A stretch of DNA of 37,241 bases from Oscillospiraceae bacterium (GCA_016292255.1 JAEEZZ010000057.1:1-37241), one strand, 5' to 3'. Counted from the stretch's first letter, positions 14,496 to 22,046 are shown. Translations and numbers: made by a program. The notes: generated by a model not told the origin, from the letters alone.

Positions 14496-14618
14496 ATGGA
14501 ACGATTGGAATTGCCTGCCCGGCCGGAGGGGACGGCCCAGGAGCAGATCACCCAGCTCTGGGAGGATCTGTTCCGGCTGGTGGAACGGCTGAACGCACAG
14601 GCGGAGGAGGCAAGATGA
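14496..14618 (+). CDS. 40-residue phage-module protein
   Basis: A short gene (MERLELPARPEGTAQEQITQ, then LWEDLFRLVERLNAQAEEAR) with AGGAAAGGAAGTG 5-10 nt before its ATG. It is predicted to be a proline-containing N-terminus followed by one amphipathic helix. Small proteins with this ELP-RP...QLW..LFRL.E.LN pattern are found just before the terminase or tail genes in Clostridial phage-like clusters; their function is not known to me. The stop codon TGA lies inside the first ATGAAGTA word of the next repeat element, so the repeat may have supplied the present 3' end. Confidence 0.65.
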   Translation: MERLELPARPEGTAQEQITQLWEDLFRLVERLNAQAEEAR

Positions 14619-14820
14619 AGTATCGCCTTACGGCGATATGAAGTATGCCTGGCGGCATATGAAGTACCTCTTTCGGAGGTATGAAGTATGTGCTGCGCGC
14701 ATATTGCGGGATTGGGGAAATCTTCCCGTTGTGTCAAATATGGCGCGCAGCCATACTTCATAAGCGAAGCGTCTTCATGTGCGAAGCAAACTTCATATTC
14801 GCGCCAGCGGATACTTCATC
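14615..14820. repeat. TATGAAGTA-hairpin element, copy A
   Basis: Left half: ATGAAGTA words alternating with hairpins TCGCC-TTA-GGCGA-like, TGCC-TG-GGCA-like, and CCTC-TTTC-GGAGG. Right half: hairpins alternating with the complement TACTTCAT (from about 14753). The centre holds GGGATTGGGGAAATCTTCCC and a long-range pair GCGCGC/GCGCGC. It lies directly ahead of the terminase small-subunit gene. Confidence 0.88.
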
Positions 14821-14844
14821 CCACAAACGCAAAGGAGAAACTCT

Positions 14845-15186
14845 ATGGAGCAATATGAACTGTCTGCCAAGACGGAGGCCCGTACTCTGGCTGAAACGGA
14901 TATCCTGGCCGCCCTGCAGGCCATCGCCTTTTCCGACTACACCGACTACATCTGGATCGAGGACGGGCAGGTGCGGGTGAAGGACACCAGCCAACTCACC
15001 GCCGGCCAGCGGGCCGCCATCGCCGGGATCAAGGACACCGGCAAGGGCGTGGAGCTGAAGCTCCACGACAAGCAAAAGGCCCTGGAGCTGCTGGTGAAAT
15101 ACCTGGGCTTCTTTGAGCACAGCCCGGAGGAGAACACCATCCGGGTGGAGTTTTCCTCGGAGGATCTGGAGGCGTGGAGCGAATAG
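14845..15186 (+). CDS. Terminase small subunit-like protein
   Basis: This 113-residue protein starts at MEQYELSAKTEART, with AAAGGAGAAACTCT before the ATG. It matches the C-terminal half of Terminase_2-type small subunits: a segment DYTDYIWIEDGQVRVKDTSQ, then LTAGQRAAIAGIKDTGKGVE and LKLHDKQKALELLVKYLGFF. The N-terminal helix-turn-helix usually present for pac-site recognition (family length commonly 150-180) is missing or reduced, so DNA recognition may differ. It directly precedes the large subunit, separated only by a second copy of the ATGAAGTA element. Confidence 0.82.
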   Translation: MEQYELSAKTEARTLAETDILAALQAIAFSDYTDYIWIEDGQVRVKDTSQLTAGQRAAIAGIKDTGKGVELKLHDKQKALELLVKYLGFFEHSPEENTIRVEFSSEDLEAWSE

Positions 15187-15189
15187 CGG

Positions 15190-15405
15190 GATGAAGTATC
15201 GCCTAACGGCGAAATGAAGTATGCCTGGCGGCATATGAAGTACCTCTTTCGGAGGTATGAAGTATGTGCTTCCCTCATATCGTTGTTTCTTTTTGGAAAG
15301 CTGTCCCGTTGTGCCAAATATGGCGCAGCCATACTTCATAAGCGAAGCGTCTTCATGTGCGATACACACTTCATATTCGCGCCAGCGGATGCTTCATTCC
15401 TCTTG
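15190..15405. repeat. TATGAAGTA-hairpin element, copy B
   Basis: A second, roughly 215-bp copy of the element at 14615-14820 with the same order of words and hairpins and the same right half (CATACTTCATAAGCGAAGCG, then TCTTCATGTGCGA). The centre differs (CATATCGTTGTTTCTTTTTG in place of the shorter GC-rich centre). The two copies bracket the small terminase gene in direct orientation. Confidence 0.88.
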
Positions 15406-15420
15406 CAGAAAGGACACACC

Positions 15421-16815
15421 ATGACCACACTGAAAATCGACCCGCCTAACCCGAAGCAGGCGGAAATGCTCCGGGCCCGCGCCAAGCACGTGGGCTTCGG
15501 CGGGGCCCGGGGCGGGGGCAAGAGCTGGGCCGTGCGGGCCAAGGCCAAGCTGCTGGCCCTGCGCTATCCGGGCATCAAGCTGCTGATCGTCCGCCGCAGC
15601 TATCCGGAGCTGATGAACAACCACATCAACATCCTCCGGGGCGAGCTGCTGGGCATCGCCCAATACAACGACAAGGACAAGGTGCTGCGCTTCGACAACG
15701 GCTCTACCATCCACTTTATGTACTGCGCCAAGGACGGGGATCTGGATCGGATGCAGGGCGTGGAATACGACGTGATCTTCCTGGACGAGGCCACCCAGCT
15801 TTCCGAGTACCAGATGAAGACTGTCTCGGCCTGCCTGCGAGGCGTCAACGACTTCCCCAAGCGGATCTACTACACCTGCAACCCAGGCGGCCAGGGCCAC
15901 GGCTACGTCAAGCGCATCTTTCTGGATCGGCGCTACGAGGCGGGCGAGGATCCGGCGGACTACTGCTTCATCCAATCCCTGGTGACGGACAACAAGATCC
16001 TGATGGCCACCCAGCCCGACTATATCAAACAGCTGCAGGCCCTGCCGGAGAAGCTCCGGCGGGCCTGGCTGGAGGGCAACTGGGACATCTTCGAGGGCCA
16101 ATTCTTCGAGGATTTCCGCACCGCCCCGGATCCGGCCCAATGCGCCGCGGCGGGGCTCAGCCCCGAGGAGGCCGCTAAGCAGGGCCGCTGGACCCATGTG
16201 ATCCCGGCCCGGCCCCCCGCCCCCGGCTGGAAGCTCTACCGCTCCTTCGACTGGGGCTATTCCAAGCCCTTCTCCTGCGCCTGGTGGGCGGTGGACTTCG
16301 ACGGGCGGCTCTACCGGATCTTAGAGCTCTACGGCTGCACCGGGACCCCCAACGAGGGCGTCAAATGGACGCCGGACGAGGTCTTTCGCCGGATCCGGGA
16401 GACGGAGGATACCCACCCCTGGCTGAAGGGGCGGCAGATCGAAGGGGTGGCGGATCCGGCCATCTGGGACGCCTCCTGCGGCGAGAGCATCGCGGAGACC
16501 GGGGAAAAATACCGGATCTATTTCAGCCCCGGCGACCACAAGCGCATCCCCGGCTGGATGCAGTGCCACTACCGGCTCCGCTTCGACCGGGAGGGCCTGC
16601 CCATGCTCTACGTCTACGATACCTGCGCCGCCTTTCTGCGGACGATCCCCCAGCTGGTCTACGACGAGCTCCGCCCCGAGGACTTGGACACCGGTGGCGA
16701 GGATCACGTGGCCGACGAATGGCGCTACCTGTGCATGGCCCGGCCCATATCGCCCCGGAGCCCCGCAGCGGAAAAGCGGGCCTCCCTCAGTTGGGGAAAC
16801 CCGCTGGGAAACTGA
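15421..16815 (+). CDS. Terminase large subunit (packaging ATPase/nuclease)
   Basis: The 464-residue motor packages DNA into the procapsid and cuts it. The ATPase has a Walker A GGARGGGKSW (residues 27-36), Walker B DVIFLDEAT (117-125) with catalytic D122-E123, and a coupling motif at YYTCNPGGQG. The C-terminal RNase H-like nuclease is visible at SFDWGYSKPF (Asp near 276), GVADPAIWD (Asp near 344) and an acidic DEWRY near 432. The length is typical of the family. The start is the ATG after AGAAAGGACACACC. It closes the module; normally terminase genes precede portal, so the order here looks circularly permuted. No interruption is seen. Confidence 0.93.
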   Translation: MTTLKIDPPNPKQAEMLRARAKHVGFGGARGGGKSWAVRAKAKLLALRYPGIKLLIVRRSYPELMNNHINILRGELLGIAQYNDKDKVLRFDNGSTIHFMYCAKDGDLDRMQGVEYDVIFLDEATQLSEYQMKTVSACLRGVNDFPKRIYYTCNPGGQGHGYVKRIFLDRRYEAGEDPADYCFIQSLVTDNKILMATQPDYIKQLQALPEKLRRAWLEGNWDIFEGQFFEDFRTAPDPAQCAAAGLSPEEAAKQGRWTHVIPARPPAPGWKLYRSFDWGYSKPFSCAWWAVDFDGRLYRILELYGCTGTPNEGVKWTPDEVFRRIRETEDTHPWLKGRQIEGVADPAIWDASCGESIAETGEKYRIYFSPGDHKRIPGWMQCHYRLRFDREGLPMLYVYDTCAAFLRTIPQLVYDELRPEDLDTGGEDHVADEWRYLCMARPISPRSPAAEKRASLSWGNPLGN

Positions 16816-16882
16816 GAATTGAGAATTGTCGGAGTTTCACAAATTGCAATTTGTGAAACACAATCATTCTCAACTTTCAACT
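16812..16882. repeat. GAGAATT word element with core hairpin
   Basis: From the terL stop codon: ACTGAGAATTGAGAATTG, then the hairpin GTTTCA-CAAATTGCAATTTG-TGAAAC (16834-16859), then ATCATTCTCAACTTTCAACT. Its right end overlaps the last codons of the convergent ytvI gene (stop at 16870), so the permease may have gained its terminal residues from the repeat. Confidence 0.85.
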
Positions 16883-17922
16883 GATTTCGGCGCGCTCAGC
16901 TGTGCCGCTACGGTGGCGGCCAGGGGGAAGAGGATCATCCCGGCCAGGCCCAGGAGGCGGTAGCCGGCGTAGAAGGCCATCAGGGTCAGCAAGGGGTGCA
17001 GGCCCAGCTGCTTGCCCACCAGCTGGGGCTCCAGGGCGGAGCGGCTGACGGAGGCCACCCCGTAGAGGGCCAGCAGGCCGAAGCCCAGGCCGGAGCGCTC
17101 CTGCAAAAAGGAGATCAGCGCCCAGGGGATCAGCACCGTCCCCGTGCCCAGGATGGGCAGGGCGTCCAGCACCGCAATCAGCCCGCCGAAAAGCAGCGGG
17201 AACTCCACCCCCAGGATCCAGAAGCCCAGGGTCAGGATCCCGAAGACCAGCAGGATCAGCTTGGCCTGAGCCCTGCACCAGCCCCCGAAGACGGCCCTGC
17301 TCCGATCCCGGACCCGGCGAAGCCATTCCTGCCAGACGGCGGGGAGATGACGGCGGAGCCAGGCCTTGACCTGGGGCAGGGCCGCAGAGCTCATATAGGT
17401 GGCGATCACAGTGGTGACCGTCCCCAAAAAGAGCCGCGGCACGCCGGTGACCACCCCGGAGACCAGCCCCGAGAGAAAGCCGTACACGGATTCCAGCAGG
17501 CCCGCGCCCCCGGCAAAGAGCTCCCCGATCCAGCGGATCAGCGGCTGGGAGAGGGAGTCCGGGGCCCGCCGCGCCATAGCCTCCAGGGAGGCCCGCAGCT
17601 GCTCCAGCGCCGGCTGGATCTGGTGGAGCAGCTCCGGGAGCTGCCGCACCAGCCGCAGCAGCTCCCCCCAGATCACCTGGCAGAAGAACCACAGCACCGC
17701 CCCCACCGCAAGGAAGACCCCCGTGACGCAGAGCCCGGAGCGCACCCAGCGGGGCAGCCGGGTCTTCCGTCCCAGGGCGTTCACCCCCGGATCGGCCGCC
17801 AGGGCCAGCAGATAGGCCAGCAAAAAGGGCAGCAGCAGGGGCAGCAGCGTAAAGCCCAGCACCAGCGCGCCGATCACCATTCCCACCGTCATAGCAGGCT
17901 TTTTGTAGCGTTCCAACTGCAT
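16870..17922 (-). CDS. ytvI: AI-2E-family permease, YtvI-like sporulation membrane protein
   Basis: The 350-residue membrane protein has about eight hydrophobic segments: a pair at the N-terminus (MVIGALVLGFTLLPLLLPFL; GLCVTGVFLAVGAVLWFF), a soluble helical region about 85-135, and a C-terminal cluster. The motif VLDALPILGTGTVLIPWALI and the closing LMAFYAGYRLLGLAGMILFP are characteristic of the AI-2E/PerM family and of the YtvI branch required for sporulation in Bacillus. Transport substrate is unknown. It is convergent with terL and stands alone. The final residues overlap the dispersed repeat described at 16812-16882. Confidence 0.85.
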   Translation of the reverse strand: MQLERYKKPAMTVGMVIGALVLGFTLLPLLLPFLLAYLLALAADPGVNALGRKTRLPRWVRSGLCVTGVFLAVGAVLWFFCQVIWGELLRLVRQLPELLHQIQPALEQLRASLEAMARRAPDSLSQPLIRWIGELFAGGAGLLESVYGFLSGLVSGVVTGVPRLFLGTVTTVIATYMSSAALPQVKAWLRRHLPAVWQEWLRRVRDRSRAVFGGWCRAQAKLILLVFGILTLGFWILGVEFPLLFGGLIAVLDALPILGTGTVLIPWALISFLQERSGLGFGLLALYGVASVSRSALEPQLVGKQLGLHPLLTLMAFYAGYRLLGLAGMILFPLAATVAAQLSAPKSVES

Positions 17923-18002
17923 ACCGATCCCTCCCCGGATTATTCCATTTCATTATATCCTGGACAGAGCTGGTTCATACTGCAAAGTAGAAGGCAAAAA
18001 GG

Positions 18003-18035
18003 AAGAGGTAAGAAGTGGCTGACTTCTTACCTCTT
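18003..18035. repeat. Perfect hairpin, AGAGGTAAG word type
   Basis: AAGAGGTAAGAAGT (18003-18016), loop GGCTG, ACTTCTTACCTCTT (18022-18035): a 14-bp perfect stem. It is the same word family as 1015-1082. Without a U tract after the stem it is not a standard terminator. Confidence 0.75.
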
Positions 18036-18069
18036 ATAATTATGAGTTTTCGTTCGTAGTGACGCACCC

Positions 18070-18197
18070 AAAGCCTTCCCCTTGAGGGGAAGGTGGCATC
18101 GGGCGTCTCACGGAAGCCCGATGCCGGATGAGGTGGTGCCTCGTCCGAAGGGAACGAAATGAATAATGATGGTATTCTCAAATTGCCATTTGAGAAT
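18070..18197. repeat. CCTTCCCC palindromic repeat and a core hairpin
   Basis: CCTTCCCCTTGAGGGGAAGG (18074-18093) is followed by GGCATCGGGC ... GCCCGATGCC and GGATGAGGTGG, a repeat type that I recall as widespread in Firmicutes. A separate copy of the core hairpin, ATTCT-CAAATTGCCATTTG-AGAAT, lies at 18174-18197. The interval 17923-18246 has no CDS I can support. Confidence 0.8.
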
Positions 18198-18246
18198 GAT
18201 TTTTGAAATGGGGACGGAACGCGAATTGCCACACCAGTAACATCGG

Positions 18247-18651
18247 TCACTGGTTCGCAATGACAGACGGAGAGGCAACGGCCAGTTCTTTTTTCGCCTC
18301 TTCGACAGCGGCAGGGTCCGAACTGCTCATGGCCTTCAAAAGCCAAGCCTCCGCCTTCTCACGATTGCGCTCAACGAAGATACCGCGGTTAAAAAAGCGT
18401 CCGACAAGTTCCATTCCCTTTCCGTATCCCGCATTGGCGGTTTCCAGATAGAGTTGAAAGGCTTTTTCCAGATTTACAGAAGTACCATACCCGTAATGAT
18501 AGCAAATCCCAAGGTTATACCCGGCCTCCATGTGACCCATTTTGTGTGCCTGTTCGAGCAGTCGGAACGCCAGATCATTGTCCTCCGGCACGCCGTCGCC
18601 GTAGATGTGCTTCATGGCAAGCTGGAATAAATCCTGTGCGTTTTTTTCCAT
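18247..18651 (-). CDS. Sel1-repeat protein
   Basis: This protein of 134 residues, starting at MEKNAQDLFQLAMK, carries about three tandem Sel1-like (SLR) helical repeats: IYGDGVPEDNDLAFRLLEQA, YHYGYGTSVNLEKAFQLYLE and FFNRGIFVERNREKAEAWLL. Such repeats make scaffolds for protein contacts. GGAGG lies 13 nt before this ATG, which is long; an in-frame ATG at 18675 or a TTG at 18681 would place it inside the gene, so the start is uncertain. It is downstream of gyrA on the same strand, separated by repeat sequence. No specific partner can be inferred. Confidence 0.8.
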   Translation of the reverse strand: MEKNAQDLFQLAMKHIYGDGVPEDNDLAFRLLEQAHKMGHMEAGYNLGICYHYGYGTSVNLEKAFQLYLETANAGYGKGMELVGRFFNRGIFVERNREKAEAWLLKAMSSSDPAAVEEAKKELAVASPSVIANQ

Positions 18652-18704
18652 TATTCCAAAAAATCCTCCGTTCATTTGCAAAACCGCCGCTCCGCTGCAG
18701 AGGG

Positions 18705-18800
18705 TACGGATTCTTCACTTCGTTCAGAATGACAAACGGGAACGCCGATTCCGTGGCGCACAGTGTGCGCCGCTACGAAGCCATGGTTCTTGATCTCCGG
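18705..18800. repeat. TTCTTCACTTCGTTCAGAAT-type repeat and short palindromes
   Basis: GGATTCTTCACTTCGTTCAG, then AATGACA, is the same repeat type that occurs twice inside rlmD near 36744 and 36785. It is followed by GGCGCACAGTGTGCGCC (about 18752-18768), a relative of the palindrome at 5101, and by GTCACTCGTCACTCG. This lies between gyrA and the Sel1 gene. Confidence 0.7.
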
Positions 18801-21302
18801 TCACTCGTCACTCGCTTCCTCCCGGGAAACTTTCTCAATGGAGATGACCTTGCTGCCCTCCTCCAGGCGCATGACCCGGACGCCCTGGGCGGCGCGGCCG
18901 TAGACGTTGATATCGGAGGTCTGCATCCGGATGATGACGCCGTTGTTCTCGATCACCATCAGATCCTCGTCGCCGGAGACCACCTGGACGCCGGCCACAA
19001 GGCCGGTCTTGTCGGTGAGGCCGTAGGCTGTCATGCCCTTGCCGCCTCGGCTCTGGGGCTGGGTGCGGGCGCCGGTCTCGTCGGGCTTCAGGAAGGCGGA
19101 GAGCTCGGTGCGCTTGCCGTAGCCGTTCTCCGTGACGGAGAGCAGGGTCTTGCCGTCCTCATAGATCCGGGCGCCCACGATATAGTCCTCCGGGGCCAGG
19201 GTGATGCCCCGCACGCCGCAGGCCGTGCGGCCCATGCAGCGCACGTCGGACTCGTGGAAGCAGATGGCCATGCCCTGGCGGGTGGCCAGGAGGATCTTCC
19301 GGTCGCCGTCGGTGCGCTTGACGGAGATGAGGCTGTCGTCCTCCTCCAGGGTGATGGCCTTGATGCCGGCCTTGCGGGCGGTGTTCAGCTCGCTGAGCTG
19401 GACGCGCTTGACCGTACCCTTCCGGGTGACCATCACCAGATATTCGTCCTCGGAGAACTCCCGCAGGGTGACGCCCGCGGTGACGTACTCCCCTGCCTCC
19501 AGGGGCAGGACGTTGACCATGGCAGTGCCCCGGGCAGTGCGGCTGGCCTCGGGGATCTGATAGCCCTTCTTGCGGTGGCACTTGCCCAGGTTGGTGAAGA
19601 ACAGGATCACGTCATGGGTGGAGGCTGCGAAGATATCCTTCACGAAGTCCTCCTCCTTGAGGTTGGCGGCCTGGATGCCCCTGCCGCCCCGGCGCTGGGC
19701 CCGGTACTCCGTGATGGGCATACGCTTCATGTAGCCCTGCTCGGAGACGGTGAAGACGCAGTCCTCCTCCTCGATCAGATCCTCGATGTCCAGCTCGTCC
19801 TCCACCTCCTGGATCTCGGTCTTGCGATCGTCGCCGTACTTGTCCCGGATCTGGGTGAGCTCGTCCCGGAGGATGTCCTTGACCATGTTGATGTCGGCGA
19901 GAACGGCCTTGAAATAGGCGATCTTCTCCTCCAGCTCTTTGTATTCGGCCTCCAGCTTCTCCCGCTCCAGGCCCTGCAGGGCCTTCAGACGCATATCCAG
20001 GATGGTCTGGGCCTGGATCTCGGAGAGGCCGAAGCGCGCCATCAGACGCTCCTTGGCGTCGTCGTAGGCAGAGCGGATGATATGGATGACCTCGTCGATG
20101 TTGTCCTGGGCGATCAGCAGGCCTTCCACGATGTGGGCCCGCTCCTCGGCCTTTTTGAGGTCGTATTCCGTGCGGCGAATGATGACCTGCTCCTGGAAGG
20201 AGAGGTACTCGTCCAGCACGTTTTTCAGGTTCAGGCAGCGGGGCTGGCTCTGATCGTCCACCAGGGCCAGCATATTCACCGAGAAGGAGGACTGCAGGGC
20301 CGTCTGGGCAAAGAGCCGGTTCAGCACCACCTGGGGATTGGCGTCCTTTTTCAGCTCGATGACGATACGCATACCGTTGCGGTCGGACTCGTCCCGCAGG
20401 TCGGAGATGCCCTCCAGCCGCTTGTCCTTCACCTGCTCGGCGATGTTCTCCACCATCTTCTTCTTGTTGACCTGGTAAGGCAGCTCGGTGACGATGATGC
20501 GGATCCGGTTCTGGCCGTGCTCCTCAAACTCGGTGCGGCCCCGGACCAGGATGCGGCCCCGGCCGGTGGCGTAGGCGGCCCGGATCCCGGAGCGGCCCAT
20601 GATGATGCCCTTGGTGGGGAAATCCGGGCCCTTGATGTACTGCATCAGGTCGGAGAGCTCCGCGTCGGGATTGTCCAGCACGCAGAGGCAGGCGTCGATG
20701 ACCTCCCGCAGGTTGTGGGGCGGGATATTGGTGGCCATGCCCACGGCAATACCGCTGGAGCCGTTCACCAGCAGATTGGGGAAGCGGGAGGGCAGGACCT
20801 TGGGCTCCTTGCGGGTCTCGTCGAAGTTGGGCACCCAGTCGATGACCTGCTTGTCGATGTCCCGGAGCATCTCGTTGGAGAGTCTGGACATCCGGGCCTC
20901 GGTGTAACGGTAGGCGGCGGGGGGGTCGCCGTCGATGGAGCCGAAGTTGCCGTGGCCCTCCACCAGGCAGTAGCGCATGGAGAAATCCTGGGCCAGGCGA
21001 ACCATGGCGTCGTAGACGGAGGCGTCGCCGTGGGGATGGTACCGGCCGATGACGTCGCCCACGCAGGTCGCGGACTTGCGGTAGGGCTTGTCGGAGGTCA
21101 GACCGTCCTCATAGAGGGCGTAGAGGATCCGCCGGTGTACCGGCTTCAGACCGTCCCGCACATCCGGCAGCGCCCGATCCACGATCACGGACATGGAATA
21201 TTCCATGAAGGAGGTTTCCATTTCCTTGACCAAATCGTTTGTTATGATCGCCTGATTTGGGAAGAGAATATCCTCCGGTTTATAGTCTCGATTTTTTGCC
21301 AT
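18801..21302 (-). CDS. gyrA: DNA gyrase subunit A
   Basis: The 833-residue subunit breaks and rejoins DNA during negative supercoiling. The winged-helix domain has the catalytic tyrosine in RYTEARMS (Tyr133). The quinolone region [20 protein letters not shown] has Ala94 and Ser95 where E. coli has Ser83-Ala84; Asp98 matches Asp87. The coiled-coil arm is followed by a C-terminal pinwheel with the GyrA box QRRGGRG, which marks true gyrase rather than topoisomerase IV. The start ATG follows AGCAGGTGTGAATGA. A REP hairpin ends about 15 bp upstream, and a RAYT gene separates gyrA from gyrB, so gyrA may rely on read-through or a weak promoter of its own; none is obvious. Confidence 0.98.
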   Translation of the reverse strand: MAKNRDYKPEDILFPNQAIITNDLVKEMETSFMEYSMSVIVDRALPDVRDGLKPVHRRILYALYEDGLTSDKPYRKSATCVGDVIGRYHPHGDASVYDAMVRLAQDFSMRYCLVEGHGNFGSIDGDPPAAYRYTEARMSRLSNEMLRDIDKQVIDWVPNFDETRKEPKVLPSRFPNLLVNGSSGIAVGMATNIPPHNLREVIDACLCVLDNPDAELSDLMQYIKGPDFPTKGIIMGRSGIRAAYATGRGRILVRGRTEFEEHGQNRIRIIVTELPYQVNKKKMVENIAEQVKDKRLEGISDLRDESDRNGMRIVIELKKDANPQVVLNRLFAQTALQSSFSVNMLALVDDQSQPRCLNLKNVLDEYLSFQEQVIIRRTEYDLKKAEERAHIVEGLLIAQDNIDEVIHIIRSAYDDAKERLMARFGLSEIQAQTILDMRLKALQGLEREKLEAEYKELEEKIAYFKAVLADINMVKDILRDELTQIRDKYGDDRKTEIQEVEDELDIEDLIEEEDCVFTVSEQGYMKRMPITEYRAQRRGGRGIQAANLKEEDFVKDIFAASTHDVILFFTNLGKCHRKKGYQIPEASRTARGTAMVNVLPLEAGEYVTAGVTLREFSEDEYLVMVTRKGTVKRVQLSELNTARKAGIKAITLEEDDSLISVKRTDGDRKILLATRQGMAICFHESDVRCMGRTACGVRGITLAPEDYIVGARIYEDGKTLLSVTENGYGKRTELSAFLKPDETGARTQPQSRGGKGMTAYGLTDKTGLVAGVQVVSGDEDLMVIENNGVIIRMQTSDINVYGRAAQGVRVMRLEEGSKVISIEKVSREEASDE

Positions 21303-21319
21303 TCATTCACACCTGCTTC

Positions 21320-21396
21320 GTAGGGGCCGATGCCTACATCGGCCCTCGTTTCGTTTACCGTTTTTCTCGTAGGGGCCGATGCCCACATCGGCCCTC
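21320..21396. repeat. Two REP hairpins downstream of RAYT1, in the gyrA leader
   Basis: Two near-identical units, GTAGGGGCCGATGC ... CATCGGCCCTC, at 21320-21347 and 21369-21396, in the same orientation. The first ends close to the gyrA ribosome site, so gyrA mRNA from upstream would carry both hairpins in its leader. Confidence 0.88.
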
Positions 21397-21450
21397 GTTA
21401 TTGTTTCGTATTTTCTGTATGTTCGGATTTGGGTATCCGCCTCTACGGGG

Positions 21451-21894
21451 TCACTTTTGATAATACTCATCCGATGCCCATTTGATCGGATTATCGTCAA
21501 TATACTTCCATTTGGTCAAATAATCCCGTTCGTCCCGGATCACGTGATCATAAAATGACCGCTGCCAAATGCTTTTTCCGATTTCTTTGGAAATCAATAT
21601 CTTCCAACTGCGGATCTTTTGTGAAATCGTTTCGCCGGGTTGATTCATTACGATCAAATGCACGTGGTTCGGCATGATCACGTATTTGTCGATTCCCGGC
21701 ATTGAATCTGTAAACCGTTCCACAACCGTTCCGATTTCGGACAATACCGTTTTCGGCGCGTCACCTTCCATTTCCGGTTCGCGGATCGAACACAGGATCT
21801 TTTGCCTGCCTTCCACACAAACTGTAACGAAAACAACGCCTTCCCGGGAATAATCGTACCCCTGTAACCGAGGGGATTTTCTGGAATAATACAT
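21451..21894 (-). CDS. REP-associated tyrosine transposase (RAYT1, Y1_Tnp)
   Basis: The 147-residue single-strand DNA transposase-like protein belongs to the HUH/IS200-related RAYT family. The metal-binding HUH motif is MPNHVHLIV (His77 and His79). The C-terminal helix with candidate catalytic tyrosines reads SFYDHVIRDERDYLTKWKYI followed by DDNPIKW. The N-terminus RKSPRLQGYDYSREGVVFVT is typical. I start it at MYYSRKS because upstream codons translate a REP palindrome; no good ribosome site is seen, which suits low expression. It lies between gyrB and gyrA with REP hairpins on both sides in opposite orientation, the classic RAYT arrangement. RAYTs are thought to spread REP sequences and are usually single-copy and immobile. 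Confidence 0.9.
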   Translation of the reverse strand: MYYSRKSPRLQGYDYSREGVVFVTVCVEGRQKILCSIREPEMEGDAPKTVLSEIGTVVERFTDSMPGIDKYVIMPNHVHLIVMNQPGETISQKIRSWKILISKEIGKSIWQRSFYDHVIRDERDYLTKWKYIDDNPIKWASDEYYQK

Positions 21895-21915
21895 ACGTTT
21901 CTGTTGTCGTGAGCA

Positions 21916-22042
21916 AGGGCGGATGTGGGCATCCGCCCCTACGGGATGGGGCGTTCGCCGCGGGAGGGCCGATGTGGGCATCGGCCCCTGCGAGGTGGGG
22001 AATTCGCCGCGGGAGGGCGGATGTGGGCATCCGCCCCCTACG
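21916..22042. repeat. Three REP hairpins upstream of RAYT1
   Basis: Units at 21916-21942, 21965-21992 and 22014-22042, about 49 bp apart, each AGGGCGGATG TGGG CATCCGCCC or, in the middle copy, AGGGCCGATG TGGG CATCGGCCC, ending in CCCCTAC or CCCCTGC. The stem change G-to-C on the left is matched by C-to-G on the right, so pairing is preserved. Linkers ATGGGGCGTTCGCCGCGGG and GTGGGGAATTCGCCGCGGG are also related. Confidence 0.9.
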
Positions 22043-22046
22043 GTCG

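Noticed and set aside
16834..16859. Degenerate parS site (GTTTCAC...GTGAAAC)
   Set aside because: The GTTTCAC and GTGAAAC halves are 12 bp apart around the core hairpin; ParB needs the contiguous 16-mer. It belongs to the covarying hairpin family.
5000..16900. att sites or tRNA target of a prophage around the capsid module
   Set aside because: I could not find a convincing direct repeat unique to both ends; the shared sequences at the ends are dispersed repeats, and no tRNA gene is visible.
16877..17953. A 358-residue glycine/proline-rich minus-strand frame overlapping ytvI
   Set aside because: Same-strand shadow in another frame; the alternative frame encodes a clear AI-2E membrane protein with hydrophobic segments.
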